33,188 nucleotides of DNA from Acidobacteriota bacterium (GCA_022566415.1 JADFIY010000008.1:1-33188), one strand, 5' to 3'; numbered from the stretch's first letter, positions 7,354-14,757 are shown. Translations and numbers: made by a program. Notes: generated by a model not told the origin, from the sequence alone.

Positions 7354-8238
7354 GTGACCGATCGTCCGTACGCGGCTTTGCGCGATCGGCTCGTTGGGTT
7401 CAGCGGTGTCGTCATGCTGCTCGGCATGGCGGAGACGGGAAAGACCGAGCTTGCCAAACTGATCGTCGCCGACGCGATCGCCTCCGGCACTTCGGTCGCC
7501 TTCGTCGACGGGGACGTTGGATCGAACGTGGCCGGTCCTCCGGCGACGACGGGGCTCAAATACGTTTCCGACGTCGCTGATCTCGATCCTTCGGTTGCGC
7601 CCGTCGAGATGAGATTCGTCGGGTCGACGACGCCTCAGGGGGTGGTGCTACCACACGTGGTGGCCGTAGCGACGTTGGTCGAAGTGGCTAGACCGAACGC
7701 TGAGCTGATCGTTGTCGACACATCTGGAATCGTGGCCGGGGTCGTCGGGCAGACCCTCAAATACCACTTGTGGGAGCTGATCCGCCCCGACCTCGTGATC
7801 GCGCTGGAGCGCGGGGAAGAGCTGGAGCCCATCATCGGGATGCTGCGCAGGTTCCTTTCGGCGAGAATCGCCACCGCCGAACCCGCAGGCGAGGTCATTG
7901 CTCCCTCTCCACTCGAGCGCCGGGAGCGGCAATCCAAAGCGTTCGCCGCCGCCCTGGCGCCACCGCTGCAACGGTGGCGGGTGCAAACCACGGTCTTTGC
8001 CCCGACGCTCCCCGACGGGTTCGATCCGTCCCGGCTGGATGGGATGCTGGTTGGGGTGCTCGATGATCAAGGCCGGTGCCTTGGCCTCGGCGTATTGGAA
8101 CACGACGATGACGTCCTCAGGGTGGCGACACACCACGGCGATTCCATGCGCGGCCTCAGACTCGGATCAATGCGAGTCGATCTGGAGACCTTCGACACGC
8201 AGCGGGTCCGGCTCCGCCAGCTCATCTTCGGGATTTGA
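7354..8238 (+). CDS. Clp1/Grc3-type P-loop protein (putative polynucleotide 5'-hydroxyl kinase)
   Basis: A 294-residue NTPase. The Walker A loop is GMAETGKTE (about residues 25-33), followed by the family's DxDxG element as VDGDVGSNVAGPP, then Walker B as LIVVDTSGIVAG and the segment LIRPDLVIALERGEEL, which fits the Clp1/Grc3/Nol9 RNA-kinase core well. A small C-terminal domain of about 90 residues ends in RVRLRQLIFGI. Known relatives phosphorylate 5'-OH RNA or DNA ends; a bacterial role in RNA repair or processing is inference. The start is GTG with AAGGAGG ten bases upstream. It is a lone plus-strand gene, and its stop codon merges into heptad repeat tract B. Confidence 0.78.
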   Translation: MTDRPYAALRDRLVGFSGVVMLLGMAETGKTELAKLIVADAIASGTSVAFVDGDVGSNVAGPPATTGLKYVSDVADLDPSVAPVEMRFVGSTTPQGVVLPHVVAVATLVEVARPNAELIVVDTSGIVAGVVGQTLKYHLWELIRPDLVIALERGEELEPIIGMLRRFLSARIATAEPAGEVIAPSPLERRERQSKAFAAALAPPLQRWRVQTTVFAPTLPDGFDPSRLDGMLVGVLDDQGRCLGLGVLEHDDDVLRVATHHGDSMRGLRLGSMRVDLETFDTQRVRLRQLIFGI

Positions 8239-8322
8239 GAGTCACGAGTCGCAAGTCACAAGTCGCAAGTTCCGAGTTATCCGGTGGCCGGTTGCCGGTG
8301 GCCGAGTTTCCAGTTCCCAACT
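8237..8322. repeat. Heptad repeat tract B
   Basis: It starts inside the TGA stop of the Clp1-like gene: GAGAGTC, ACGAGTC, GCAAGTC, ACAAGTC, GCAAGTT, CCGAGTT. A two-base slip follows, then CCGGTGG, CCGGTTG, CCGGTGG, CCGAGTT, TCCAGTT, CCCAACT. Every unit is 7 bp. Confidence 0.92.
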
Positions 8323-8347
8323 GATTCGATCGACCCACTGCCAAAGG

Positions 8348-8427
8348 GGATGGCCCAAGTTACCCTTGCAGTCGGTCCCCGCACTTCCCCGAACGAGGTA
8401 TGGCTGCTCCGGCACCTTGGGCCATCC
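8348..8427. repeat. 12-bp perfect inverted repeat around a 56-bp centre
   Basis: GGATGGCCCAAG (8348-8359) and CTTGGGCCATCC (8416-8427) are exact reverse complements. The layout (12-bp arms, unrelated centre) resembles the palindromic elements at 22.83 and 23.09 kb but shares no sequence with them. It could form an RNA stem between two convergent genes. Confidence 0.7.
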
Positions 8428-8555
8428 ACCGACGACCATACGGATTGGCGGCCGCCGGTTCAAGCACCCTGTTTTAGTCAAAGACGGGCTGATTTCTGTT
8501 CGCGGCGTTGTTCACTTGAGCCTCGATGGACCTAGCTGGGTGTCGGGGACCGAGG

Positions 8556-8596
8556 TTCTCCACATACCCACAGCAATCCACAGGTCCTTGTGCACA
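8556..8596. promoter_or_regulatory. Cluster of DnaA-box-like 9-mers
   Basis: TTCTCCACA (8556), CAATCCACA (8574) and TTGTGCACA (8588) lie within 41 bases and differ from TTATNCACA by one or two bases each. No dnaA, dnaN or AT-rich unwinding region is near, so this is not a convincing origin. A DnaA-titration site or chance are both possible. Confidence 0.3.
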
Positions 8597-8619
8597 ACAC
8601 CATGTCGACAAGTTCTTCA

Positions 8620-8639
8620 GACCGCTTTTTCGCGCGGTC
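8620..8639. terminator. Hairpin between convergent genes
   Basis: GACCGC and GCGGTC flank the loop TTTTTCGC. It could act as a weak terminator for either convergent gene; no T-run follows the stem. Confidence 0.3.
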
Positions 8640-8659
8640 GCCCGGGCGGGGCGCAGCCA

Positions 8660-8699
8660 GAGCGGGAAAAATGCTCAACTTCTGTCAAGACGACCGGTC
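8660..8699. repeat. Dispersed 40-nt element, copy 1
   Basis: About 85% identical to 22921-22960. Shared blocks are GAGCGG, AAAAATG, CTC, TTCTGTC and AGACGACCGGTC. Both copies sit in intergenic DNA next to other repeats; the copy here runs directly into heptad tract C. Confidence 0.75.
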
Positions 8700-8700
8700 G

Positions 8701-8779
8701 CCGGCCTCCGGCCTCCGGCGACGGTCAGTCGGCAAACTGGGGATGGGCAACTGGGAACTGGGAACTGGGAACTCGGCAC
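8701..8779. repeat. Heptad repeat tract C
   Basis: CCGGCCT x2 and CCGGCGA, then after a spacer GGGAACT units in register up to the stop codon of minus-strand mshA. Confidence 0.88.
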
Positions 8780-10021
8780 CTATCTGTCCGCGCTCTTCGC
8801 GATGTCTTCGTAGAGATCGCGTAGCCGATTAGCGGCGGCCGGCCAGGAGAAACGCTTGGCGAACTTCGCGGCTCCGTTTGCTAGCTCTGCCTTGAACCTG
8901 GGGTGGTCGAGGATGGCGGTGATGGCGGCCGCAAACGATTTTGGCTCGTGGCCATCTACCAGGAGTCCGGACTCGGTATCGGCGACGGTATACGCCAGCC
9001 CCCCGACTCGGGCTGCTACCACCGGCAGACCACACGCCTGCGCTTCGACCGCCACCAGGCCGAACGATTCGGACCGCGACGGCATCACCAGCACGTCGGC
9101 GGCCCGGTAGAAGTCGGCGAGCTGATCGTGGGGTTGCGGTGGGACGAAATGTACGCGGTCGGAAAGGCCGAGATCGACGGCCAGGTCGCGGAGGTGGTCG
9201 ACTTCTTCGGTGCCGTCCTCCCCGCTGGGACCGCCTACGATCACGAGTTGGGTTTCGCCCTCTCCTGCGGCCACCGCCGATGGGATCTCGCAGAGCATCC
9301 GCACCGCGATGTCGATGCCCTTGTGCGCCTGGATCCGTCCTACAAACAGCGCGATGGGCTCGGCACCGAGCCCGATGCGGAGCCGGGCTAGGTCACGATC
9401 TCCTGGTGTGAACAGTCGATGATCGACCCCAGGGGGGGAAACGAACAGCCGCTCCGGGCTGGCGCCGTAGTGCTCGAGGAGATCATCGAACTCATACGGG
9501 GTGGCGGCGACCACACAGTCGGAGAGAGCGATGACCTCATCCTCGGTGCGCAGTCGCGCCGCGCTCGACCGCGGCTCGTCGGTCCCATGCGCGGCATCCT
9601 TCACCCGGCCCAGCGTGTGGAACGAGTTAGCCAGCGGAAGGCCAAGCGCTTGTTTGACCAGCACCCCCGCCCAGCCCGACAGCCAGTAGTGGGAGTGCAC
9701 CACATCGAGTCGCTTCCGATTGCGCCTCGTCCAGTCGACGATCCCGTCCCCAAAGGCGCCGACGTGTTCGATGAGTTCCGCGATCGGCAAAGGCTGTCGG
9801 GGACCGGCATCGATGTGGACGACGCGGTAGCCGGGCACCGGTTGCACCACCTCCGGTTGGTTTGGATCGGTGCGGCGGGTGAACACGACCGCGTCTATGC
9901 CCATCGAAGCCATGGTCGCGGCCAGCTCGTCCACGTAGACGTTCATTCCGCCGGCGTTGCCGATCCCCGGCTGGTTGAGCGGCGAGGAATGCATGGCAAC
10001 AAGGGCGACCTCCCTGATCAT
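8780..10021 (-). CDS. mshA: D-inositol-3-phosphate glycosyltransferase (mycothiol pathway)
   Basis: A 413-residue GT4-family glycosyltransferase. GNAGGMNVYVDELA near residue 21 is the MshA donor-side loop, HSHYWLSGW and ANSFHTLGRVK follow, and ESFGLVAVEAQACGLPVV is the E-x7-E nucleotide-sugar motif. MshA transfers N-acetylglucosamine from UDP-GlcNAc to inositol-3-phosphate, the first step of mycothiol synthesis in actinobacteria. Sucrose-phosphate-synthase-like GT4 enzymes are similar, but the N-terminal loop favours MshA. Its ATG overlaps the stop of the GNAT gene (ATGA), so it is the coupled last gene of an operon with asparaginase II and the GNAT protein. It ends in heptad tract C. Confidence 0.85.
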   Translation of the reverse strand: MIREVALVAMHSSPLNQPGIGNAGGMNVYVDELAATMASMGIDAVVFTRRTDPNQPEVVQPVPGYRVVHIDAGPRQPLPIAELIEHVGAFGDGIVDWTRRNRKRLDVVHSHYWLSGWAGVLVKQALGLPLANSFHTLGRVKDAAHGTDEPRSSAARLRTEDEVIALSDCVVAATPYEFDDLLEHYGASPERLFVSPPGVDHRLFTPGDRDLARLRIGLGAEPIALFVGRIQAHKGIDIAVRMLCEIPSAVAAGEGETQLVIVGGPSGEDGTEEVDHLRDLAVDLGLSDRVHFVPPQPHDQLADFYRAADVLVMPSRSESFGLVAVEAQACGLPVVAARVGGLAYTVADTESGLLVDGHEPKSFAAAITAILDHPRFKAELANGAAKFAKRFSWPAAANRLRDLYEDIAKSADR

Positions 10022-10923
10022 GCGAATGTCCCTTCGATGCGGTAGAGCGGTCTGGGTGCTGCGCCCAGTCGGAACTTATAGGCCTCATCTCCTTTGAGCA
10101 GATCGAGTCGCACGGTTTGTCCTGCGATCAACGTCTCGATGACCGTTGCCAGCAACACGATGCCAGGGGATGCCACCGCCGCCTCTGGTGTGTAGGCCGA
10201 GTTGTACAGGAAGTATCCGTCGTCGCGGTCGAAGGCGAAGGCGGCGGCGACCGGCCCTCGCTTGGTGACCAGGAGGTCGATCGTGGCTCCGGCGTAGCCG
10301 ATGAGGTCGGCGAAGAACGCCTCTCGCTCCTTCGACATGAACCCGCCCTTGCTACCAGGGGCGCTGCGGTGCATCTCGGCGAACAAGGTCACGGCTGCCC
10401 GGTCGGATCGTCGCTCCAGCGAGGCCTCTCCCAGGATCGCCGAGAACCGGCGCCGTTTCCTTCTGACCTCGTGGCGGTCCTTCTTTGGCAAAGCGGCGAG
10501 CCACGCCTCGGGATCGTCTGGGAGGTCGATCACCGAAGTCATGGACTCGCCGGCGGAAGTGAAGCGATGACCCCCTGCCTTCAGGGCGTCGCGCAGAACC
10601 GAAGCAGCCTCCTCCGGAAGGCTGTCGAACGAAAATCGGTGTCCCGGAAAAGCCTCCGAGACGGCCTCCAGTGCCACCCGCGGGTCGCCAAGAGGGCTGT
10701 GGTAATCGGTTAAGTCGGCGTCGCCACAGAACATCACCGTGCCGTCGGAAACTCGGAGTGGCAGACCCCCCGTTGCTGCGGCGGCCAGCGCCAGGCGATC
10801 GGCGCCGGCCTGGTGGCGCCACCAGGTCTCCAAAAAGGCACTTTCGGGGAAGGGACCTGTGCCGACTGCGATCGGGGGGTGCGTGAACGGCTCGTTGGTC
10901 CACTCGCTGGACACGGAGGTCAT
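10018..10923 (-). CDS. GNAT-type acyltransferase (FemAB/CelD-like Acetyltransf_6)
   Basis: A 301-residue protein of the GNAT fold seen in CelD/BioF2-like proteins. The N-terminal half carries an LALAAAATGGLPLRVSDG module. The C-terminal half has the KKDRHEVRRKRRRF segment typical of Acetyltransf_6 proteins, then GPVAAAFAFDRDDGYFLYNSAYTPE and the terminal LLKGDEAYKFRLGA, all conserved in that group. The acceptor is unknown. Both ends are coupled: its ATG overlaps the asparaginase stop and its stop overlaps the mshA start (ATGA at both). It does not look like MshD, which has two GNAT domains, but a role in mycothiol or a related thiol or aminosugar is worth testing given that link. Confidence 0.75.
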   Translation of the reverse strand: MTSVSSEWTNEPFTHPPIAVGTGPFPESAFLETWWRHQAGADRLALAAAATGGLPLRVSDGTVMFCGDADLTDYHSPLGDPRVALEAVSEAFPGHRFSFDSLPEEAASVLRDALKAGGHRFTSAGESMTSVIDLPDDPEAWLAALPKKDRHEVRRKRRRFSAILGEASLERRSDRAAVTLFAEMHRSAPGSKGGFMSKEREAFFADLIGYAGATIDLLVTKRGPVAAAFAFDRDDGYFLYNSAYTPEAAVASPGIVLLATVIETLIAGQTVRLDLLKGDEAYKFRLGAAPRPLYRIEGTFA

Positions 10924-11846
10924 GCGCGGATGACCGCGCCGACCGGCCTCCCCCCTCCGAGCACCGTCGCCTCGGCGACCTCCGACAACGCCTCGCGCGT
11001 TGCGTCGGAAATGAGACCCAGCTGGTCGGCGGCGGATACGGCAGCCGCCACTGCAGCACCGTTGTCTCCGGTACGCGCCTTGGTGGCAATCCCGACGCCG
11101 TGGCGGCCGAGACCGATCGTCCCTAGGGCGCCGACCTTGACCGGTCCACCCCACCAGCGGCCGAGTAGGCCTTCGGGACGCTCGTTGTCCGCAACCAGCG
11201 AGGGAAATCGGGCGACCGCATCTGCGGCCATGGCGAACCGGTTGTCGACGGTCAGCCTGGCAAACGCCAGTGCCAGGCCCTTGACGGTTCCCCTCGCCGC
11301 TTGCGCACCGCAGTGGTCGACCCCCGCCGGAGTGGCGGGGACGCCGGTGACGTCGGCGATCAACTCGACGATCCCGACCTGGAGAGGATGGTCGGGCTCG
11401 AGGTAGGTCTCCGTCGGCCAGCCGGCTGCGACGCAGGCTGCGAGCATCCCTGCATGCTTGCCGGAGCAGTTGTGAAAGATCGATCGCGGGTGGCGAGCGC
11501 CCCGTTGTTGCCGTAAGGCCGTAGCGCCCACGGAGAACGGCCACGCCGGCGGTGTCTGCAGCGCAGCCTCGTCGAGCCCTGCTGTCCCGAGGATGGCGCG
11601 AACGGTGGCGAGATGCACCGGCCAGCCGCCGTGGCTGGCACAGACGACCGCGAGGTGCTCGGGTGGGATCTGGAGCCCGGCTTCAATAGCGATTGTCGCC
11701 TGGAAGGGTTTGACCGCGGATCGGTAGTACATGGGGTGATCGGGGTCGCCAGAGCTCAGCAGCTCGTTGCCGGCCGCATCCACTGCGTACACGTCGACGT
11801 CATGGATCGCTTCGCCCAACCCGGATCGGACGATGACGAGGCGCAC
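10920..11846 (-). CDS. L-asparaginase II-type amidohydrolase
   Basis: A 308-residue protein of the Rhizobium-type asparaginase II family, unrelated to the bacterial type I/II enzymes used in therapy. Signature blocks are RSAVKPFQA near residue 43, CASHGGWPVHL, FHNCSGKHAGMLAAC and VDHCGAQAARGTVKGLA. The Ser-x-x-Lys pair, the Lys in SGKHAGM and the Cys pair of the metal-like site are present. It would hydrolyse asparagine or a related amide to the acid and ammonia. GTG start, five bases after the RsiG-like gene stop, with AAGGAG inside that gene's end. Its stop overlaps the GNAT gene start. Such genes are not usually partners of mshA. Confidence 0.82.
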   Translation of the reverse strand: MRLVIVRSGLGEAIHDVDVYAVDAAGNELLSSGDPDHPMYYRSAVKPFQATIAIEAGLQIPPEHLAVVCASHGGWPVHLATVRAILGTAGLDEAALQTPPAWPFSVGATALRQQRGARHPRSIFHNCSGKHAGMLAACVAAGWPTETYLEPDHPLQVGIVELIADVTGVPATPAGVDHCGAQAARGTVKGLALAFARLTVDNRFAMAADAVARFPSLVADNERPEGLLGRWWGGPVKVGALGTIGLGRHGVGIATKARTGDNGAAVAAAVSAADQLGLISDATREALSEVAEATVLGGGRPVGAVIRA

Positions 11847-11851
11847 CGCGG

Positions 11852-12394
11852 CTACCGCTCCTTGAGGACGTCCCCGGCGTCGACGAGGCCTTCCTTGTAT
11901 CGACGCGTCACCTCAGCGCTGATCACGTCGTAGACGTCGTACACGCTGCGTCGCTCCCGAGAAACCATGCGCTCGGCGTCGGTCAGCGTCGCCTGGATGG
12001 TGATCAGCTCAGCATCGTCCAGCGAGGGCAGGTGGGCGAGGAAGTCATCTTGCAGGATGAGGTCGACCGGATGCCGCTCGTCTCCACCCGAGTCCGGAGG
12101 CTCCAGCGAAAGCTGCTTGGGGATCGGGCTCCGGTGGGTGCCGCCCACCTCTTTGGCGAGGATCTGTGGCAACGCTTCGATCAGTGATCTGGTCTCTTCG
12201 CCGGAGCGGCGTCGCAGCTCGAAGGAGAGCAGATCCATCCTGCCGTGAAGCATCCTGCGGTAATAGGAGAGTTCGGTGTCGAGGTCGTCGAGCACAGCTC
12301 GTCGTTCCCGGAGCTGGTCCATTGAGAGCGATTCGAGATCTGCGATGTAGGCCGGATCGACGACTTCGTCAACGCGGCGTCGGCGCGGTTCCAC
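11852..12394 (-). CDS. RsiG-like anti-sigma factor / c-di-GMP sensor homolog
   Basis: A 180-residue, mostly helical protein. Two antiparallel-helix segments match the RsiG family of actinobacteria, where RsiG with c-di-GMP binds sigma WhiG. The published ligand motif is E-x3-S-x2-R-x3-Q-x3-D. The N-terminal helix here reads D39-S43-R46-H50-D54 and the C-terminal helix E141-S145-R148-Y152-D156, so both copies keep the exact spacing with conservative changes at the E and Q positions. Context such as LSYYRRMLHGRMDLL and a following ELRRR is also family-like. GTG start with GGGAG upstream, 22 bases after the M23 peptidase gene. No sigma factor gene is adjacent, so the target is unknown. Confidence 0.72.
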   Translation of the reverse strand: MEPRRRRVDEVVDPAYIADLESLSMDQLRERRAVLDDLDTELSYYRRMLHGRMDLLSFELRRRSGEETRSLIEALPQILAKEVGGTHRSPIPKQLSLEPPDSGGDERHPVDLILQDDFLAHLPSLDDAELITIQATLTDAERMVSRERRSVYDVYDVISAEVTRRYKEGLVDAGDVLKER

Positions 12395-12416
12395 TGCTCG
12401 ACTCCCTTTCCGATTA

Positions 12417-13565
12417 TCAGGAACAGTAGTGGCGGACGGTCGGGTAGGGGTTCACAGCCACCCCATTCGGCCGGATCTCGAAGTGGACATGCGGTGAAGT
12501 GAAGCGGGCGTTGCCGCTGCTGCCGAGGTAGCCCACGATCGTTCCGGCGCTGACCCGTTGTCCGGATGAGATATTGGTGGGATGGCTCTCCAGATGGGCG
12601 TAGTAGTAGGTGATTCCGTCGTCCCCGTACACGTGGGTAGACACACCGCCGAGGCTGTTGGACGAGAAGCGCACCGTGCCATCGACGACCGCGACGAGGG
12701 GAGTGTTGCGGCTGTTGAACATGTCGACGCCCTTATGTGTTCGCCCCCCCGAGCGCGGCGCCCCCCAGGTGTTGATGAACGAAGCCCCGCCTAGCACCGG
12801 GCACTGGAAGCCGGGGGTTGCCTCGGGAGGGAGACCCCCGGCTTTTCCGCTCTGGCCGGCCACGCGTGCGGCTTCCTCGGCTCTGCGGCGGGCTTCGGCC
12901 GCCTGGAGCTCCCTGCGCTCCTTGGCAAGGCTATCGATGGCCGCCCTTTCGGCGGCGGTGGCGCTGGCGTACGTGGCGCGGGCCTGCTCGGCCAGCTCGC
13001 CGGTGCGTTCGACGAGCACGGCCGTCTCGGCCTCGAGGGCTTCTACCTCGATGCGCTGTTCGTCGAGGTCGAGGCTGAGCCGATCCATCTCGCGAGACAC
13101 CGACTGGAGGCGGTCGAGATCGGCGAGGTCGCGGCTCGCCGCGTTATCGATGAGGACCTGGGAGATGAGCAGATCCTGGATCGAACCAACCTCGAATGCG
13201 GTGGTCACGATGGTGCGGCCTCCCGAGATGTAGGCCTCGATGACGAGATCTCTGGCGATGACCTTGAGTTCGGCGACCTCGCCCTGATAGGCCTCGATCT
13301 TGTGCTCGAGGAGGCCGATCGTGTACACGAGGAACTCCCTCTGGGAAGTGACCTCCTCGAGGGCGAGCAGCGCTGCCTCCAGGTCATCCTGTGACTGTTC
13401 CCAGGCGCCCAGGGCGTGCCCCGCCTCGTGTCGAGCCGTATCCAACCGGTCCTCGGCGCGTTCCACATCTTGCTCGGTCTGCGCAGACGCGCCAATCGGG
13501 ACGGCCGCCATCAGGGCGAACATCACGGCGACCACCACGGCGCGCGAAAAGCGCGAAATCATCAT
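12417..13565 (-). CDS. M23 peptidoglycan endopeptidase with coiled-coil (EnvC/NlpD-like)
   Basis: A 382-residue exported protein. Residues 1-29 form a signal peptide ending in ASA. A long coiled coil with heptad Leu/Ala and many Glu/Arg follows to about residue 240, with a short helical interruption near EAYISGGRT. The C-terminal M23 domain (about 265-375) has THKGVD and SPHVHFEIRPNG, giving the His-Asp-His zinc site plus the catalytic His; it is expected to cleave peptide cross-links or to activate amidases at division. Actinobacterial relatives work in cell separation with FtsX-type partners. ATG start at 13565 or 13562. It is followed by the RsiG-like gene and preceded by the MoaD-CdsA-like gene, probably one operon. 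Confidence 0.88.
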   Translation of the reverse strand: MMISRFSRAVVVAVMFALMAAVPIGASAQTEQDVERAEDRLDTARHEAGHALGAWEQSQDDLEAALLALEEVTSQREFLVYTIGLLEHKIEAYQGEVAELKVIARDLVIEAYISGGRTIVTTAFEVGSIQDLLISQVLIDNAASRDLADLDRLQSVSREMDRLSLDLDEQRIEVEALEAETAVLVERTGELAEQARATYASATAAERAAIDSLAKERRELQAAEARRRAEEAARVAGQSGKAGGLPPEATPGFQCPVLGGASFINTWGAPRSGGRTHKGVDMFNSRNTPLVAVVDGTVRFSSNSLGGVSTHVYGDDGITYYYAHLESHPTNISSGQRVSAGTIVGYLGSSGNARFTSPHVHFEIRPNGVAVNPYPTVRHYCS

Positions 13566-13617
13566 GCGAGCCCTCAGGCTACAACTCGGCCCGAGAAATA
13601 CGGCATGCCACCACCGG

Positions 13618-14607
13618 CTAGGACAACAGGAGCACGCTCATCCAGAACAGCGGCGCAGACAGGAAGACCCCGTCGATCGGGCTGAGATGTCCGGGAGCGC
13701 GTTCGGTGTGGACGACTGCGCCGGCCCGGATCAGTGATCCGAAAGCGCGCCCGGCAATGAGACCGACCGCAGCAGCAACGGAGGAGAAGAGGCCGGTGGC
13801 GAGGTCGATCTCCGGTGCGAGCAGCCCGATCAGCACTCCTGCGACGATCGATCCGACAAGGGTTCCGACGTTGGGATCGAGCGTTTGGCCACCGTATAGC
13901 GTGGTGGCCAGCGCAGCGAGGATGCCTGCGGCGACCACGAAAGTGAAGGCGAGCACGGTCATCGTCGAGATCATGCGCAGCAGCACGAGGGCGCCGGTGC
14001 CGGTGGCTGCGATGACGGCAACGGTTGCTGTTGCGCCGATGGCGGTGACATCGCGCTGGTTCTGGTCGAATATGGGCCAGGCGACGGAGACGACCATGGC
14101 AGCCGCCACGGCGCCGGCCCACCCGGCGAGGCCCCATGCGTATGTGGCAACGCCGGCGGCCGGTGGCGCGATGATCAGCGCGTAGACGTTCAGCCGGGCC
14201 TGGTTGCGGTCGTCCGTCTCCGCCAGATCCCAGATCCAGGCAAGTGCTCCGCCGACAGCGACCACGACGAACCATTCGATTGAGATCCAGGTGGCGATGA
14301 AGAGAGCGGCCAGAAGGATGAACGACAGCACGTTCTCTGCGGGATCGGCGGCCGCCCTCTCTGCCACGTACTCTCCACCAGACACCGGGGGGATGATGGC
14401 GACTTCGTCGCCGGCGCTCACCTTGGTGGCCTTGTCGGCCGGTTCGCCATTGACCCAGACCCGCGCTGCGGCCAGCCCGTCGGCGAAGTCCGCTCCATAG
14501 TTGGCGACCGCCTGGTCGAGAACCTCGCCCACCGTCGTGGCGTCGACGGTGACCTCGGACACGCCTGCGCTCTCTCGGAGCCCGGCAAAGAGCCGGAGTG
14601 TTGCCAT
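13618..14607 (-). CDS. MoaD/ThiS-like domain fused to a CdsA-like membrane domain
   Basis: A 329-residue protein in one unbroken frame. Residues 1-78 are a MoaD-type ubiquitin fold: FAGLRESAG start, VWVNGE middle and the end motif AIIPPVSGG. In MoaD the Gly-Gly is the C-terminus that becomes a thiocarboxylate or adenylate; here EYVAERA and about eight membrane helices follow. The membrane part resembles phosphatidate cytidylyltransferase (CdsA), most clearly at its end: GRAFGSLIRAGAVV, then APGHLSPIDGVFLSAPLFW in the position of CdsA's GD-x2-ES, KD and PGHGG-x-LDR-x-D blocks. Key acidic residues of those blocks are changed, so CDP-diacylglycerol synthase activity is doubtful. The ATG at 14607 is chosen because it begins the MoaD strand. 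Heptad tract D starts 13 bases upstream. Confidence 0.75.
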   Translation of the reverse strand: MATLRLFAGLRESAGVSEVTVDATTVGEVLDQAVANYGADFADGLAAARVWVNGEPADKATKVSAGDEVAIIPPVSGGEYVAERAAADPAENVLSFILLAALFIATWISIEWFVVVAVGGALAWIWDLAETDDRNQARLNVYALIIAPPAAGVATYAWGLAGWAGAVAAAMVVSVAWPIFDQNQRDVTAIGATATVAVIAATGTGALVLLRMISTMTVLAFTFVVAAGILAALATTLYGGQTLDPNVGTLVGSIVAGVLIGLLAPEIDLATGLFSSVAAAVGLIAGRAFGSLIRAGAVVHTERAPGHLSPIDGVFLSAPLFWMSVLLLS

Positions 14608-14620
14608 GGCCGGAAGGGTA

Positions 14621-14740
14621 GTGAGTCGCGAGTCGCGAATCGCGAGTCGCGAGACAACGAGTCGCAAGTCGCAAGTCGCAAGCCGCACGTCGCACGTCGC
14701 ACGTCGCACGTCGCACGTCGCACGTCGCACGTCGCACGTC
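14621..14740. repeat. Heptad repeat tract D
   Basis: GTGAGTC, GCGAGTC, GCGAATC, GCGAGTC, GCGAGAC, one 8-base unit, GCAAGTC x2, GCAAGCC, then GCACGTC eight times without error (14685-14740). It is the cleanest and most homogeneous tract, pointing to recent expansion. Confidence 0.95.
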
Positions 14741-14757
14741 GAGAGGTTTCGCCTCTC
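14741..14757 (-). terminator. Hairpin after fahA
   Basis: On the minus strand, GAGAGG, loop CGAAA, CCTCTC: a 6-bp stem about 70 bases past the fahA stop, next to tract D. No T-run. Possible weak terminator. Confidence 0.35.

Larger units (their letters stand above)
8428..8659. other. Gene-free part of the convergent intergenic region
   Basis: No coding potential is seen. It holds three DnaA-box-like 9-mers and one hairpin, described separately. It lies between the ends of the Clp1-like gene and mshA. Confidence 0.45.

Noticed and set aside
8556-8596. Replication origin
   Set aside because: The boxes are imperfect, there is no AT-rich region, and dnaA, dnaN, rpmH or parAB are not nearby.
10924-11544. 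Long N-terminal extension of the GNAT frame
   Set aside because: It is antisense-like and Arg-rich, and overlaps the asparaginase gene in another frame; the coupled ATG at 10923 is the natural start.
13618-14607. Functional CdsA (CDP-diacylglycerol synthase)
   Set aside because: The conserved acidic residues of the GD-x2-ES, KD and GHGG-x-LDR-x-D blocks are replaced, and a MoaD domain is fused to the N-terminus.
14621-14740. CRISPR array
   Set aside because: Units are 7 bp with no spacers; this is a simple tandem repeat.
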